Origin: Pseudomonas sp.
Lineage (GTDB): Bacteria > Pseudomonadota > Gammaproteobacteria > Pseudomonadales > Pseudomonadaceae
Direction: 5' to 3'
DNA: 47,486 nucleotides
Assembly (NCBI GenBank): GCA_030603065.1
Contig: JAUVYN010000019.1
Coordinates: 1-47,486 of the forward strand
The notes under the pieces were generated by a model. It was not told the DNA's origin. It saw only the letters and a list, made by a program, of their open reading frames with translations, and searched no databases. Both the position numbers and the translations under genes were made by a program. Below, piece after piece: positions 20,536 through 30,929 of the stretch. Each line of letters begins with the position of its first letter. Position 1 is the stretch's first letter.

Positions 20536-20633
20536 ATTGGCCTCGCTTGACCACGTCTCGCGGGATCAGCACTGGTTGGTTCAATCGTCCTAGAGTATAT
20601 CGACAACATGGAACAGGAATTGATCACCCGTTC

Positions 20634-20658
20634 GCGTGAAATTGGTCACAATTCACGC
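20634..20658. repeat. Palindrome upstream of rapA
   Basis: GCGTGAA and TTCACGC are inverted around 11 bp, between the divergent small gene and rapA. It could be an operator, but no known regulator was recognised. Confidence 0.35.
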
Positions 20659-20768
20659 AATTTGTTGCGACGCCCCCCTATTAGGTAGGCAAGGGCCGGT
20701 TTTCTTTGTCAGCATGGGACGATCGCTTTAACATAGCGCCCTTTTTCGGGCACGGGCAGGAGCGGAAG

Positions 20769-23609
20769 ATGACGGCATTCACCCCGGGACAGCGCTGGGT
20801 AAGCGACAGCGAATCGGAACTCGGCCTGGGTACGGTGCTCTCCCAGGATGATCGTCTGGTGGTGATGCTCTATCCCGCCAGCGGCGAGACTCGCCACTAT
20901 GCTCTGCGCAACGCCCCGCTTACCCGGGTTCGCTTCAGTCCCGGCGATACGGTCGTACACCACGAAGGCTGGCAGCTGACAGTCAGCGATGTGGAGGAAG
21001 AGAACGGCTTGCTGGTGTACTCGGGCCTGCGCGAAGACGGATCTCCGGCACACTTTGCCGAAACGATGCTCGACAACTTCATTCAGTTTCGCCTTGCCAG
21101 CGATCGTCTATTCGCCAGTCAGGTCGATCCCCTGCACTGGTTCGGACTGCGCTATGAGAGCCTTCGACATTACTCGCGCATCCATCGCTCGCCGTTGCTT
21201 GGCCTGGCCGGAGTACGGACACAGCCAATTGCGCACCAGCTGCACATCGCCCGTGATGTCTCAGACCGTATCGCTCCGCGGGTCCTGTTGGCTGACGAGG
21301 TGGGGCTTGGCAAGACCATCGAGGCCGGTCTGGTAATTCACCGGCAGCTGCAAACCGGCCGGGTACGTCGCGTGCTGATTGTGGTTCCCGAGAATCTGCA
21401 GCACCAGTGGCTGGTGGAAATGCGCCGCCGTTTCAATCTGCGCTTCGCCCTGTTCAATCTGGACCGTTGTATTGGTGCCGAAGACAATCCTTTCGAAGAA
21501 GAACAGCTGGCGTTGATTTCGCTGGAAATACTGCTGAGCCAGCCGCGCATTCGGGATTACCTGCATGAAAGTCAATGGGATCTGCTGGTCGTAGACGAAG
21601 CGCACCATCTGGTCTGGCACCCCGAAAAGCCAAGCGACGAGTACGCTCTGGTGGAGCGTCTGGCCAGAGACATCCCTGCTGTTCTGCTGCTCACCGCCAC
21701 CCCGGAACAGCTCGGCCAGGCAAGCCACTTTGCCCGCCTGCGCCTGCTCGATCCCGATCGTTTCCATGACCTGGAAACGTTCCGGGCGGAATCGGCCCGT
21801 TATCAACCTGTCGCCGAAGCAGTCCAGGGACTGCTTGATGAGGGCACGCTGAGTGCCGAGTCGCGCCAGGCCATCGAGGGCTGGCTGGGCGACGCAGCGA
21901 CTTCGCTGTTAGCCCGGCTCGATGCGAAGGGTAGCGACGCGGAGGAAGCGCGGGAGAGTCTGATCCGCCAGTTGCTGGACCGTCACGGGACTGGCCGGGT
22001 GCTCTACCGCAATACCAGGGCAGCCATTGCCGGCTTCCCCGAACGCGAGCTGCATGCCTATCCCTTGCCGTGCCCCCCGATCTACGCCGATCTTGAAGGC
22101 CGCCGGGCGCTTTATCCAGAGGTGGACTTTCAGTCCAGCGGCGAGCCCGTAGAACACACCTGGTGGCAAACCGACCCGCGCGTCGAATGGTTGATCGATA
22201 CCCTGCGCCTGCTCAAACGGAGCAAAGTGCTGGTGATCTGTGCCCATGCCGAAACGGCTCTGGATCTGGACGATGCACTACGAGTGCGCAGCGGCACTCC
22301 AGCAACGGTTTTTCATGAAGGCATGAGCATCGTCGAGCGTGACCGGGCTGCCGCCTTCTTTGCCGACGAGGAATTCGGGGCGCAAGTAATGATCTGCTCC
22401 GAGATCGGCAGCGAAGGCCGAAACTTCCAGTTCGCCCACCATCTGGTCATGTTCGACCTGCCCAACCACCCTGATCTGCTCGAACAGCGCATCGGTCGCC
22501 TGGACCGGATCGGCCAGCGTGCCACCATTCAGCTGCATGTGCCCTACCTCGAGGGCACAGCGCAGGAGCGTCTGTTCCGCTGGTACCAGGATGCGCTTGA
22601 CGCCTTCCTTGCCACTTCGCCCACCGGCAGCGCATTGCAGCATGAGTTCGGTGGACGCCTGCTGCAACAGCTCGACCACCCCGACACGGCCAGTTGGGCT
22701 GAACTGATCGACGCAGCCCGAGCGCACCGCCTTGCGCTGGAAGCGGACATGCATCGTGGGCGCGACCGTCTGCTGGAGCTTCACTCCCGGGGGCACGGCG
22801 ATGCCGAAGCGATGATCACTGCAATCGAGCGCCAGGACGCCGATTTCCAGCTGCCAATCTACATGGAACGCCTTTTCGACGTTTTCGGCATCGACAGCGA
22901 GGATCATTCCGACAATGCGCTGATTCTGCGCCCGGGTGAACGCATGCTGGATGCCGGCTTCCCGCTTGGCGATGACGAAGCAGTCACCATCACCTACGAT
23001 CGCGACACTGCCCTCACCCGTGAAGACATGCAGTTCATCACCTGGGAGCATCCGATGCTGCAGGGGGGCATGGACCTGGTGCTGTCCGGCAGCATGGGTA
23101 ACAGCTCGGTGGCATTGCTCAAGAACAAGGCACTCAAACCTGGAACCATGCTTCTGGAGTGCCTATTCGTCAGCGAGGCGATCGCCCCCCGCGCACTGCA
23201 GATGCAGCGCTACCTGCCGTTGACTCCGATTCGCTGCCTGCTCGATGTCAACGGCAATGACCTGGCCGCCAAGGTGTCCTTCGATACCCTCGAGGGACAG
23301 CTGGACCACCTGCCCAAGCATCTGGCAGCCAAGATCGCCAAGAGCCAGCGCGAAGTAGTCGAGCGTCTGCTCGATCGCGCCGAGGCGCTCGCCGACGTGC
23401 AGCACCATGAACTGGTAGGCGAAGCGACCCGACGCTTTACCGCGGAACTGGACGAAGAGATTCAGCGCCTGGAAGCACTCCGCCAGGTCAATCCGCTGGT
23501 ACGTGACGAAGAGGTCCAGAACCTGATCCAGCAGAAGAAGCAGGGTTTGAGCGCTCTGCAGCAGGCGAAGGTACGACTCGATGCGCTGCGGGTGCTGGTC
23601 GCCGGCTGA
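20769..23609 (+). CDS. rapA: RapA/HepA, RNA polymerase recycling ATPase
   Basis: 946 residues, close to the family length of about 950-968. An N-terminal Tudor-like region ([20 protein letters not shown]) precedes the Swi2/Snf2 ATPase with Walker [15 protein letters not shown], the DEAH box [14 protein letters not shown] and motif [13 protein letters not shown]. The C-terminal third matches RapA spacer and linker regions. It binds RNA polymerase and helps it recycle after transcription. The start [10 protein letters not shown] has AGGAG 8 bp upstream; 21 upstream codons were dropped. Its stop abuts the patatin gene stop. Confidence 0.95.
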   Translation: MTAFTPGQRWVSDSESELGLGTVLSQDDRLVVMLYPASGETRHYALRNAPLTRVRFSPGDTVVHHEGWQLTVSDVEEENGLLVYSGLREDGSPAHFAETMLDNFIQFRLASDRLFASQVDPLHWFGLRYESLRHYSRIHRSPLLGLAGVRTQPIAHQLHIARDVSDRIAPRVLLADEVGLGKTIEAGLVIHRQLQTGRVRRVLIVVPENLQHQWLVEMRRRFNLRFALFNLDRCIGAEDNPFEEEQLALISLEILLSQPRIRDYLHESQWDLLVVDEAHHLVWHPEKPSDEYALVERLARDIPAVLLLTATPEQLGQASHFARLRLLDPDRFHDLETFRAESARYQPVAEAVQGLLDEGTLSAESRQAIEGWLGDAATSLLARLDAKGSDAEEARESLIRQLLDRHGTGRVLYRNTRAAIAGFPERELHAYPLPCPPIYADLEGRRALYPEVDFQSSGEPVEHTWWQTDPRVEWLIDTLRLLKRSKVLVICAHAETALDLDDALRVRSGTPATVFHEGMSIVERDRAAAFFADEEFGAQVMICSEIGSEGRNFQFAHHLVMFDLPNHPDLLEQRIGRLDRIGQRATIQLHVPYLEGTAQERLFRWYQDALDAFLATSPTGSALQHEFGGRLLQQLDHPDTASWAELIDAARAHRLALEADMHRGRDRLLELHSRGHGDAEAMITAIERQDADFQLPIYMERLFDVFGIDSEDHSDNALILRPGERMLDAGFPLGDDEAVTITYDRDTALTREDMQFITWEHPMLQGGMDLVLSGSMGNSSVALLKNKALKPGTMLLECLFVSEAIAPRALQMQRYLPLTPIRCLLDVNGNDLAAKVSFDTLEGQLDHLPKHLAAKIAKSQREVVERLLDRAEALADVQHHELVGEATRRFTAELDEEIQRLEALRQVNPLVRDEEVQNLIQQKKQGLSALQQAKVRLDALRVLVAG

Positions 23610-24788
23610 TCAGGCCGGTGCCAGTCCGAGAAATCCACGCAACGCCCCGGAGCGCGCCAGGGCATCGCTGCGACCGAGCGCAATGAGTTCGGCGCAATAG
23701 GCCGCCTCGAACAGAAGATAGCTGACCATGCTGCCGCCAGAGGCGCGGGTCGCCCCGCTGGCACGGAGAAAAGCTCGCAGAGCCGCTGGCAATGCCTTGC
23801 GATGCTTCGCAGCGATGACATCCAGCGGCTCACTGGGTGAAATTACCAATACTTCGACCGGACGCAGGTGACCAGCCTTGCTGCGCTCTCCGTGCGGCAT
23901 CAGGCGGGCCAGACGATTAAGGCGCTCCAGTTGCTCGATATCCGATTCGAGATTGTCGACAAAGGTGCTGTTGAGCAAATGCCCGCCAAGCTGCGCCAGC
24001 GAGGGTGGCGCGCCGGCACGCAAGCGCGGCCCCCGCCGATGGGTCGGCGGCTGGTTGACAGGGTTGTCGGACACCCCGATCACCAGAACGCGGTTGGCGC
24101 CCAGATGGAGCGCTGGACTGATCGGCGAACGCTGCCGGACGGCACCGTCCCCGAACCATTCGCGATTCATGCGCACCGGGGGGAACAGCAGCGGAATCGC
24201 AGAGGACGCCATCAGGTGGTCCAGCGACAGTGTCGTCTGCACCCCAACACGCCGGTGTCGCTCCCACGGCTGGATCCGCTCGTGCCCCTGATAGAAGCAC
24301 ACCGACTCCGCAGACTGGTAACCGAAGGCACTCACCGATATTGCTCGCAACTGCCCTGCCTGGAGTGCGGTTTCGATCCGCGGGAAACGCATCAGACCAT
24401 CGAGCAGCTCCCGTAACGGGGAGTTATCCAGCAAAGCCGTAGGACGCTCGGAGTGACCACCTAGCAGGTTCACCCGGGTCCAGTGCCAAGCCTGGGATAT
24501 CAGTCCGGGCCAGTCGGTGCGGTAGACCTGTTCGCATCGAAACTGCCCCCAGACCTGCAGCATCCGCTCCACCCCAGCGGAAAAGTTATCCGCGTTGGTT
24601 GCCAACCCCACGGCATTGATCGCGCCTGCGGAGGTACCGCAAATCACCGGAAAAGGGTTAGCAGCACCATCGGGCAGCAGCTCTGCAAGCGCTGCCAACA
24701 CGCCGACCTGATAGGCTGCCCGCGCGCCACCCCCGGAAAGCACCAGCCCCGCGCAATCCTGCTGGCGCTGCCAGAGCCGTTCAATCAC
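23610..24788 (-). CDS. Patatin-like phospholipase family protein
   Basis: About 392 residues. The patatin fold shows the oxyanion motif LSGGGARAAYQVG, the nucleophile GTSAG and the catalytic Asp in GDGAVRQ. It should hydrolyse acyl esters of lipids; no signal peptide, so cytoplasmic or membrane-bound. A GTG start is proposed (VIERLWQRQQDCAG), overlapping the stop of the upstream acyltransferase as GTGA with GAGG 6 bp upstream. The longest open frame would start 29 codons earlier. Tight coupling to an LpxL-like acyltransferase suggests a joint role in acyl-chain turnover (inference). Confidence 0.87.
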   Translation of the reverse strand: MIERLWQRQQDCAGLVLSGGGARAAYQVGVLAALAELLPDGAANPFPVICGTSAGAINAVGLATNADNFSAGVERMLQVWGQFRCEQVYRTDWPGLISQAWHWTRVNLLGGHSERPTALLDNSPLRELLDGLMRFPRIETALQAGQLRAISVSAFGYQSAESVCFYQGHERIQPWERHRRVGVQTTLSLDHLMASSAIPLLFPPVRMNREWFGDGAVRQRSPISPALHLGANRVLVIGVSDNPVNQPPTHRRGPRLRAGAPPSLAQLGGHLLNSTFVDNLESDIEQLERLNRLARLMPHGERSKAGHLRPVEVLVISPSEPLDVIAAKHRKALPAALRAFLRASGATRASGGSMVSYLLFEAAYCAELIALGRSDALARSGALRGFLGLAPA

Positions 24789-25753
24789 CGCCGTCCTCTG
24801 CGCCGACGCCGCTGTCGTTTCGGATATGGCCTTGGCTCGCCCTCCGGGCGCGTCTTGAAGCGCCGGTGGACCCACATGTATTGCTCTGGCTGAGCTAGAA
24901 TGGCCTGCTCGACGAACTGATTGATGCGCAACGCATCCGCCTTCTCGTCACCTGAGGGAAAGTTCTCGAGGGGTGGGTGCAGCGTGAGCTGATAGCCTTT
25001 CGCGCCAGGCAGGCGGGTCTGGGTGAAGGGGATCACCAGCGCCTTGCCCAGACGGGCGAAAGTGCTGGTCGCCGTTACGGTTGCTGCGACGACTCCGAAG
25101 AACGGCACGAAGACGCTGGCCTTGCGCCCGTAATCCTGATCAGGTGCATACCAGATCGCACGGCCGGAACGCATCGACTTGAGCATGCTGCGAACATCCT
25201 CGCGCTCGATCGCCACCGCATCGGCATTGTGCCGTTCGCGCCCCCGGCGCTGGACGAAATCAAAGGCAGCGTTGGCGTGCTCCCGGTACATCCCATCGAT
25301 GGTCGCCCGCTGCCCCAGCAAAGCCGCACCGATCTCCAGGGTGGTGAAATGCATCGACATCAACACAACCCCCCGGCCCTGGGCCGAGGCTTTCTGCAGG
25401 TGTTCGAGACCTTCGATACGAGCAAGCCGAGCCAGTCGCTGGCGTGGCCACCACCAGGCCATTGCCATCTCGAACAGCGCTATTCCGTTCGAGGCAAAAT
25501 TCTCCCGCAGAATCTGGTCACGCCGATCCTCCGTCCAGCCGGGAAAGCACAGCGCGAGGTTGGTGCGAGCAATCATCCGTCGCTCGGCCATCGACTGATA
25601 CATGATCCAGCCCACGCCACGACCTAGCGCCAGAATGGTCGGATAAGGCAGCTGAATCAGCAACCAGAGCGAGCCCAGGCCCAGCCACATGAGCCAGTAC
25701 CTTGGGTGAAGCAGCGCGCGGCTGAAACCGGGACGAGTCATCAAACCTGCCAT
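24785..25753 (-). CDS. LpxL/HtrB-family lipid acyltransferase
   Basis: 322 residues. An N-terminal membrane helix (WLMWLGLGSLWLLIQL) is followed by the acyltransferase domain with HFTTLE (the HX4E catalytic pair), DGMYREH and YAPDQDYG, all typical of lipid A secondary acyltransferases such as LpxL/HtrB. The C-terminus is a run of Arg (KRQRRRRRGRR). Position next to minC matches the P. aeruginosa HtrB1/LpxL gene. Which acyl chain it adds cannot be told. An internal ATG (MTRPGF, 25741) is an alternative start; neither has a strong ribosome-binding site. It overlaps the patatin gene by 4 bp. Confidence 0.88.
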   Translation of the reverse strand: MAGLMTRPGFSRALLHPRYWLMWLGLGSLWLLIQLPYPTILALGRGVGWIMYQSMAERRMIARTNLALCFPGWTEDRRDQILRENFASNGIALFEMAMAWWWPRQRLARLARIEGLEHLQKASAQGRGVVLMSMHFTTLEIGAALLGQRATIDGMYREHANAAFDFVQRRGRERHNADAVAIEREDVRSMLKSMRSGRAIWYAPDQDYGRKASVFVPFFGVVAATVTATSTFARLGKALVIPFTQTRLPGAKGYQLTLHPPLENFPSGDEKADALRINQFVEQAILAQPEQYMWVHRRFKTRPEGEPRPYPKRQRRRRRGRR

Positions 25754-25793
25754 GAAAAGTGGAAAAGCCCATTCTACCCAAGCGCCGCACGGG

Positions 25794-25820
25794 TTGCGAT
25801 CAGAGCGGTCAGTCTATAAT
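25794..25820 (+). promoter_or_regulatory. Candidate sigma-70 promoter of minC
   Basis: TTGCGA, about 15 bp, then a perfect TATAAT at 25815-25820, giving a leader of about 25 nt before minC. The spacer is short by two bases. Confidence 0.6.
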
Positions 25821-25850
25821 GTGCCCACAAACCGTACTACTGGATCCGAC

Positions 25851-26630
25851 ATGACCGCTGACTCGAACCTCGATCTGCTTGCCAACGACCCCGTGTTCAA
25901 CCTAAAGGGCGGCATGCTGACCATGACCGTGATCGAACTGCTGCGTCAGGAACCGGACCGCTTCGCCAGGCAACTGGCAGAAAAAGTCGGTCAGGCGCCC
26001 AACTTCTTCAAGGACACTCCGGTCGTCATCAGTCTCGACAAGCTCGACAGCGAGCTCGACAACACCACACTCAGCCATCTTCTGCGGATCTGCCGCGAGT
26101 TCGGAATGCAACCCATGGCCCTGCGCGGTGCGGAGAGCTTCCGGCGACTCGCCCAGCAGGCCGGTCTGGTACTGATGCTACCCGGCCGCGGACGCGACAA
26201 ACCGAATGAACTCGAGTCTCGCCCAGCTCAGGCGCAGCCTGCTGCGGCAGCCTCGCCAGCGCCTGCCACCGCGCCGGCAGAAAAGCCCGCCGCCCCCGAG
26301 CCGGCCACCAACAAAGTGATTACCCAGCCGATTCGCTCCGGCCAGCAGGTCTACGCGCGCGGCGGAGATCTGGTGGTGCTGGCGCCAGTGAGCCCGGGGT
26401 CGGAACTCCTTGCCGATGGGAACATCCATGTATACGGCCCTCTGCGAGGAAGAGCCCTCGCAGGAGTCAGAGGAAACGCCGAGGCGCGGATCTTTTGCCA
26501 ATCACTCGAAGCTGAACTGGTATCGATCGCCGGCCATTACAAGGTCGCCGAGGACCTGCGCCGGCATCTCTGGAAGGAAGCCGCGCAGATCAGTCTGGAC
26601 GGCGACAGCTTGAAGATAGCGCCCCTTTGA
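25851..26630 (+). CDS. minC: Septum site-determining protein MinC
   Basis: 259 residues. The N-terminal FtsZ-inhibiting domain (to about 110) contains FNLKGGMLTMTVIELL. A low-complexity Ala/Pro linker (about 125-165) follows, then the beta-helical dimer domain with IRSGQQVYARGGDLVVLAPVSPG and GNAEARIFCQSLEAELVSIAG, which binds MinD. It blocks Z-rings away from midcell. The start MTADSNLDLL fits the family; upstream in-frame codons overlap the promoter. First gene of minCDE, 149 bp before minD. Confidence 0.95.
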   Translation: MTADSNLDLLANDPVFNLKGGMLTMTVIELLRQEPDRFARQLAEKVGQAPNFFKDTPVVISLDKLDSELDNTTLSHLLRICREFGMQPMALRGAESFRRLAQQAGLVLMLPGRGRDKPNELESRPAQAQPAAAASPAPATAPAEKPAAPEPATNKVITQPIRSGQQVYARGGDLVVLAPVSPGSELLADGNIHVYGPLRGRALAGVRGNAEARIFCQSLEAELVSIAGHYKVAEDLRRHLWKEAAQISLDGDSLKIAPL

Positions 26631-26779
26631 CAGATACTCTGGAGCCATCCGGGGATGCCCGCAAATCGTGGCTTCGGGCCATGTCCAGGCAACCCTAACC
26701 AATTACGCGCAGAACCCGTCGACCCATCCGTCGACCACGTTCTTTCCTATTCATCTACAGCTCGGACAGGAAGGTCATC

Positions 26780-27589
26780 TTGGCAAAGATCATAGTCGTC
26801 ACCTCAGGCAAAGGCGGCGTTGGCAAAACCACAACCAGCGCTGCCATCGGAACCGGACTCGCCCTGCGTGGATTCAAGACAGTCATTGTCGACTTCGACG
26901 TCGGCCTCCGTAATCTCGACCTGATCATGGGGTGCGAACGCCGCGTGGTCTATGATTTCGTCAACCTGATCAACGGCGACTCGAATCTGAACCAGACGCT
27001 GATCAAGGACAAGCGATCCGACAACCTGTACATCCTCCCCGCCTCGCAGACCCGCGACAAGGATGCGCTGACCCAGGAAGGGGTGGAAAAGGTTCTCGAG
27101 GAGCTCAAACAGACCTTCGACTTCATCGTCTGCGATTCCCCGGCCGGCATCGAGAAAGGTGCGCACCTGGCAATGTACTTCGCCGACGAAGCCGTCGTGG
27201 TGACCAATCCCGAGGTGTCTTCCGTGCGCGATTCGGACCGGATGCTCGGACTGCTGTCGAGCAAGTCGCGCAAGGCTGAAGCGGGTGAACGTATCAAGGA
27301 ACATCTGCTGTTGACCCGCTACAACCCTGCGCGTGTGGAAAATGGCGAGATGCTTTCCGTCAGTGATGTGGAGGACATCCTTTCCATCCCGCTGCTCGGC
27401 GTCATTCCCGAATCACAGGCCGTGCTCAAGGCATCCAACCAGGGCGTTCCGGTAATCATGGACGACCAGAGCGATGCCGGCCAGGCCTACGGTGACGCGG
27501 TTGACCGTCTGTTGGGCGAAGAAAAGCCGCACCGATTCCTCGAAGCTCAGAAGAAGACGCTGCTGCAACGACTGTTCGGAGGTCGCTGA
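26780..27589 (+). CDS. minD: Septum site-determining ATPase MinD
   Basis: 269 residues, start codon TTG ([21 protein letters not shown]), with GGAAGG about 6 bp upstream. The deviant Walker A KGGVGKTT, switch I region [12 protein letters not shown] and Walker [12 protein letters not shown] are intact. The C-terminal amphipathic helix ([11 protein letters not shown]) anchors the ATP dimer to the membrane. It recruits MinC and is displaced by MinE. The TGA overlaps the minE ATG (TGATG), coupling translation. Confidence 0.97.
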   Translation: MAKIIVVTSGKGGVGKTTTSAAIGTGLALRGFKTVIVDFDVGLRNLDLIMGCERRVVYDFVNLINGDSNLNQTLIKDKRSDNLYILPASQTRDKDALTQEGVEKVLEELKQTFDFIVCDSPAGIEKGAHLAMYFADEAVVVTNPEVSSVRDSDRMLGLLSSKSRKAEAGERIKEHLLLTRYNPARVENGEMLSVSDVEDILSIPLLGVIPESQAVLKASNQGVPVIMDDQSDAGQAYGDAVDRLLGEEKPHRFLEAQKKTLLQRLFGGR

Positions 27590-27849
27590 TGAGCCTGTTC
27601 GACTATTTCCGTGACCGCAAGAAGCAGAACACCACCGCCTCGGTGGCCAAGGAGCGGCTGCAGATCATCGTGGCCCACGAGCGCGGCCAGCGCTCCCAGC
27701 CCGATTACCTGCCGCAACTGCAGCAGGAAATCATCGACGTGATCAGCAAATACGTGAAAATCGACCGCGAGCAGGTTCACGTCGCACTCGACAACCAGGA
27801 TGACTGCTCGATTCTCGAGCTGAACATCACTCTGCCCGAACGACTCTGA
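27589..27849 (+). CDS. minE: Cell division topological factor MinE
   Basis: 86 residues. The N-terminal membrane and MinD-binding segment [31 protein letters not shown] is followed by the topological-specificity dimer domain ([33 protein letters not shown]). It stimulates MinD ATPase and drives pole-to-pole oscillation. The ATG overlaps the minD stop by one base. Confidence 0.97.
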   Translation: MSLFDYFRDRKKQNTTASVAKERLQIIVAHERGQRSQPDYLPQLQQEIIDVISKYVKIDREQVHVALDNQDDCSILELNITLPERL

Positions 27850-27857
27850 AACAGACA

Positions 27858-27879
27858 GGTGCCCTCCTGGGAGGGCGCC
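27858..27879 (+). terminator. Stem-loop between minE and the RluA gene
   Basis: GGTGCCCTC pairs with GAGGGCGCC (one G-U pair) around CTGG, starting 8 bp after the minE stop. No T-run follows, so it is more likely an intercistronic mRNA element than a full terminator. Confidence 0.45.
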
Positions 27880-27890
27880 ATGGAATCTCC

Positions 27891-28526
27891 ATGCCCCTGA
27901 GCCACATCGGTATTCTCCATGAGGATCCGACCTTTCTGATCGTCAGCAAGCCGAGCCTTCTGCTGTCGGTCCCCGGCCGTGCCGAGGACAACAGGGACTG
28001 CCTGATAACCCGTCTGCAGGAAAACGGCTACCCGGAAGCACGGATAGTCCACCGCCTCGACTGGGAAACCTCCGGTCTGCTGGTCATCGCGCGCAATCCT
28101 GACAGCCATCGGGAGCTGTCTCGCCAGTTCCACGACCGGGAAACGGAAAAAACCTATGCTGCCCTCTGCTGGGGCCACCCGACTGCTGACTCAGGCATGA
28201 TCGACCTGCCGCTGCGCTACGATCCGCCGAACAAGCCCCGGCACATCGTCGATCATGAGTTCGGCAAGCCGGCGCAGACCTACTGGCGAATTACCGAACG
28301 ATACGCCGATCACTGCCGGGTGGAGCTGACCCCCATTACCGGGCGCTCACATCAGCTGCGAGTGCACATGCTATCGCTGGGCCACCCACTTCTGGGTGAT
28401 CAGCTTTATGCCCAGGGCGAAGCGCTCGAAGCCTTCCCGCGACTGGCGCTGCATGCTGCTGCACTAACAATCAGCCATCCCGTAACGCGCGAGCGATTGC
28501 GCTTTGAAAGCCCTGTGCCCTTTTGA
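27891..28526 (+). CDS. RluA-family pseudouridine synthase
   Basis: 211 residues. The catalytic motif [17 protein letters not shown] contains the Asp nucleophile in HRLDxx[17 protein letters not shown] and [10 protein letters not shown] complete the family signature. RluA modifies U746 of 23S rRNA and U32 of some tRNAs; length and position after minE fit RluA, but other RluA members cannot be ruled out. No S4 domain is present. The stop lies 20 bp before the apeB start, so the two are probably co-transcribed. Confidence 0.88.
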   Translation: MPLSHIGILHEDPTFLIVSKPSLLLSVPGRAEDNRDCLITRLQENGYPEARIVHRLDWETSGLLVIARNPDSHRELSRQFHDRETEKTYAALCWGHPTADSGMIDLPLRYDPPNKPRHIVDHEFGKPAQTYWRITERYADHCRVELTPITGRSHQLRVHMLSLGHPLLGDQLYAQGEALEAFPRLALHAAALTISHPVTRERLRFESPVPF

Positions 28527-28546
28527 CACCCGCCTGGAAGCAAGCC

Positions 28547-29839
28547 ATGAACCCGAGCGACATTACCCAAGATCTGGCGGCTTTTATTGAAGCCTCCCCC
28601 ACTCCCTTTCACGCCACCGAGAACCTGCGCAACCGTCTGCTGGAAGCGGGTTTCGAACAATTGGACGAACGGGAGAACTGGGTACTGAAGGCGGAAGGCC
28701 GCTATCTGGTAACGCGTAACGATTCATCCCTGATCGCGTTCTGCCTTGGCAGCGAAGGGGCGTTGCAGCACGGGCTGCGCCTGGTGGGCGCGCATACCGA
28801 CAGCCCCTGTCTGCGGGTCAAGCCGCAGCCTGAGCTTGTCCAGCAGGGGCTCTGGCAACTGGGGGTGGAAATCTATGGCGGCGCCCTGCTCGCGCCATGG
28901 TTTGATCGGGATCTTTCGCTCGCTGGTCGCGTAACCTTTCGCTCCCTCGAAGGTCGCCTTGACAGTCGGCTGGTCAACTTCAAGCGCCCCATTGCGGTAA
29001 TACCGAGCCTTGCGATTCACCTCAATCGCGGCGTGAACGACGGCCAGAAGATCAATCCGCAAACCGACATGCCTCCGGTGCTGGCGATGGCTACCGAACC
29101 ACAGCCCGATCTGCGTGCATTACTGGCCCAGCAACTGGCCAGCGAGTATCCCGAGGTCCGGATCGAGCGGGTACTGGATTTCGAGCTCAGCTTCTACGAC
29201 ACCCAGCCGCCCGCGGTCATCGGACTGCACGGCGATTTTCTGACTTCAGCGCGGCTGGACAATCTGCTGTCCTGTCATGCCGGCCTCCTGGCCTTGCTGA
29301 AAGCTGGCTCTCAGCCGGCCATGCTGGTATGTACCGATCACGAAGAAGTCGGCTCGAGCTCTCACTGTGGCGCGGACGGCCCCTTTCTCGAAGACGTGCT
29401 GCTGCGTTTGCTGCCAGACCCCATCGAGAGGGCCCGAGTCATCCAGCGCTCGCTGATGATTTCGGCGGATAACGCCCATGCGGTTCACCCCAACTTTGCA
29501 GACCGCCATGACGGTAACCATGGTCCACAACTCAATGGTGGCCCGGTGATCAAGATAAACAGCAATCAGCGATACGCCACCAACAGCGAGACGGCCGCGC
29601 TGTTCCGCCACCTGTGCGATCAGGCTGAGGTTCCGGTACAGAGCTTCGTAGTACGCAGCGACATGGGCTGCGGCAGCACCATCGGCCCGATTACGGCCAG
29701 TCGAGTCGGAATTCGCACCGTCGACATCGGCGTTCCGACATTTGGCATGCATTCGATCCGCGAACTCGCCGGCGCGCGCGACGCAGCCTACCTGGTCGCA
29801 GTTCTCGAGCGATTCTTCAATAGCGAAATCGTCATCTGA
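28547..29839 (+). CDS. apeB: M18 family aspartyl-type aminopeptidase
   Basis: 430 residues. The zinc-binding and catalytic segments [42 protein letters not shown] and [12 protein letters not shown] identify M18. The enzyme trims N-terminal residues, often acidic ones, from peptides, probably as a large cytosolic multimer. [10 protein letters not shown] was chosen as start, with GGAAG 6 bp upstream. The rluA-apeB order matches P. aeruginosa PA3246-PA3247. Confidence 0.93.
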   Translation: MNPSDITQDLAAFIEASPTPFHATENLRNRLLEAGFEQLDERENWVLKAEGRYLVTRNDSSLIAFCLGSEGALQHGLRLVGAHTDSPCLRVKPQPELVQQGLWQLGVEIYGGALLAPWFDRDLSLAGRVTFRSLEGRLDSRLVNFKRPIAVIPSLAIHLNRGVNDGQKINPQTDMPPVLAMATEPQPDLRALLAQQLASEYPEVRIERVLDFELSFYDTQPPAVIGLHGDFLTSARLDNLLSCHAGLLALLKAGSQPAMLVCTDHEEVGSSSHCGADGPFLEDVLLRLLPDPIERARVIQRSLMISADNAHAVHPNFADRHDGNHGPQLNGGPVIKINSNQRYATNSETAALFRHLCDQAEVPVQSFVVRSDMGCGSTIGPITASRVGIRTVDIGVPTFGMHSIRELAGARDAAYLVAVLERFFNSEIVI

Positions 29840-29842
29840 GGA

Positions 29843-29876
29843 CGACGGGGCGGGGCCCTCCAGGCCTGCCCCGTCG
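29843..29876. terminator. Stem-loop between converging apeB and quinone oxidoreductase
   Basis: CGACGGGGC pairs with GCCCCGTCG, extended inward by further G-C pairs. It is GC-rich and central between the two stops. No T-run on either side, so factor-dependent termination is possible. Confidence 0.5.
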
Positions 29877-29881
29877 AGCCG

Positions 29882-30829
29882 CTAGCGCACCAGAACGATC
29901 TTGCCGATCACCTTGTCGGAAGCCAGCTCGGCAAAGGCCTCTTCGGCCTGCTCGAAGGGGTAGGCGGCGGCCACCATCGGCTTGAGTTCGCCGCCAATAA
30001 ACAGCGGCCAGATTTTCTGTTCCATTCGCTCCAGCAGACCGGCCTTGAAGTCGGCGCTTCGCGTACGCAGCGTAGAGCCGGTGATCTGAATGCGTTTGAC
30101 CAGCAGCTTGGCCAGATCCAGCGTGGCTTCGCGGCCTCCCATCAACCCGATCACCACCCAGCGTGCGTCCAGACCCAGCAGATCAAGATGGGCCGCGGCA
30201 TAGGTAGCCCCGACCGGATCCAGTGCCACGTCGAAGGGCCCCATGGCGCGCAGGCCATCCAGTCCGTCCTGTCGCAGGACCCCGCCCTGTGCTCCGAGAG
30301 CCTTGCAGGCATCAAGCTTGTCCTGACTTCCCAGGGTGACCCAGCACGGGTTGCCGAGCGCTTTACAGAGCTGAATCGCCGCAGTACCCACCCCACTGGC
30401 CCCGGCGTGAATCAGAACCTTCTCACCTGGAGATGCGGCGCCCAGCTCGAACACGTTCAGCCAGGCGGTACTGAAAACCTCCGGCAGAGCTGCACCCTCA
30501 GCCCAGCCCAGTCCATCCGGAATAGGCAGCAGGTGTCGACCATCGACCACCACTTCGTCGGCCATGCCTCCACCGGCAAGCAAGGCGCACACGCGATCAC
30601 CGATGCGCCATCGGCTTCCCTCAGTCACCTCGATGACCTCGCCCGCGCATTCCAGGCCCAGAACCGCCGAAGCGCCCGGCGGAGGCGGGTAAAGACCCGC
30701 CCGCTGTAACAAATCGGCACGATTGAGGCCGGAAGCCATCACTCGGACCCTTACCTGGCCGGCGGCAAGCTCTACCACGGGCTGTTCACGCCATACGAGG
30801 GCCCCGCCCTCGGCTTGCAATCCTCTCAC
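29882..30829 (-). CDS. NAD(P)H quinone oxidoreductase (PIG3-type MDR)
   Basis: About 315 residues of the zinc-less medium-chain reductase group. Markers: ASGLNRADLLQRAGLYPPPPG, GLECAGEVIEV, and the NADPH fold around VLIHAGASGVGTAAIQLCKALG; QITGSTLRTRS is typical of the PIG3/TED2 type. It reduces quinones or related carbonyls. A GTG start (VRGLQAEGGALVW, GGAGG 4 bp upstream) is proposed; the longest frame would add 81 residues without family similarity. It is divergent from prc, as PA3256 is from algO. Confidence 0.85.
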   Translation of the reverse strand: MRGLQAEGGALVWREQPVVELAAGQVRVRVMASGLNRADLLQRAGLYPPPPGASAVLGLECAGEVIEVTEGSRWRIGDRVCALLAGGGMADEVVVDGRHLLPIPDGLGWAEGAALPEVFSTAWLNVFELGAASPGEKVLIHAGASGVGTAAIQLCKALGNPCWVTLGSQDKLDACKALGAQGGVLRQDGLDGLRAMGPFDVALDPVGATYAAAHLDLLGLDARWVVIGLMGGREATLDLAKLLVKRIQITGSTLRTRSADFKAGLLERMEQKIWPLFIGGELKPMVAAAYPFEQAEEAFAELASDKVIGKIVLVR

Positions 30830-30861
30830 AGTGCCTCCATAGTGCTTTTGTCCGTATTGAA

Positions 30862-30881
30862 AAGGGAACCTGCGTTCCCTT
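30862..30881 (-). promoter_or_regulatory. Hairpin in the 5' leader of the quinone oxidoreductase gene
   Basis: AAGGGAAC and GTTCCCTT form a perfect 8-bp stem with a 4-nt loop, ending in a short T-run on the minus strand. It could be a weak attenuator or an operator for the divergent promoters; neither is proven. Confidence 0.35.
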
Positions 30882-30929
30882 ATAAGACCTAAAAGCTTAC
30901 TTCTTCTCTCTCCGGAAACGATACCCCTG

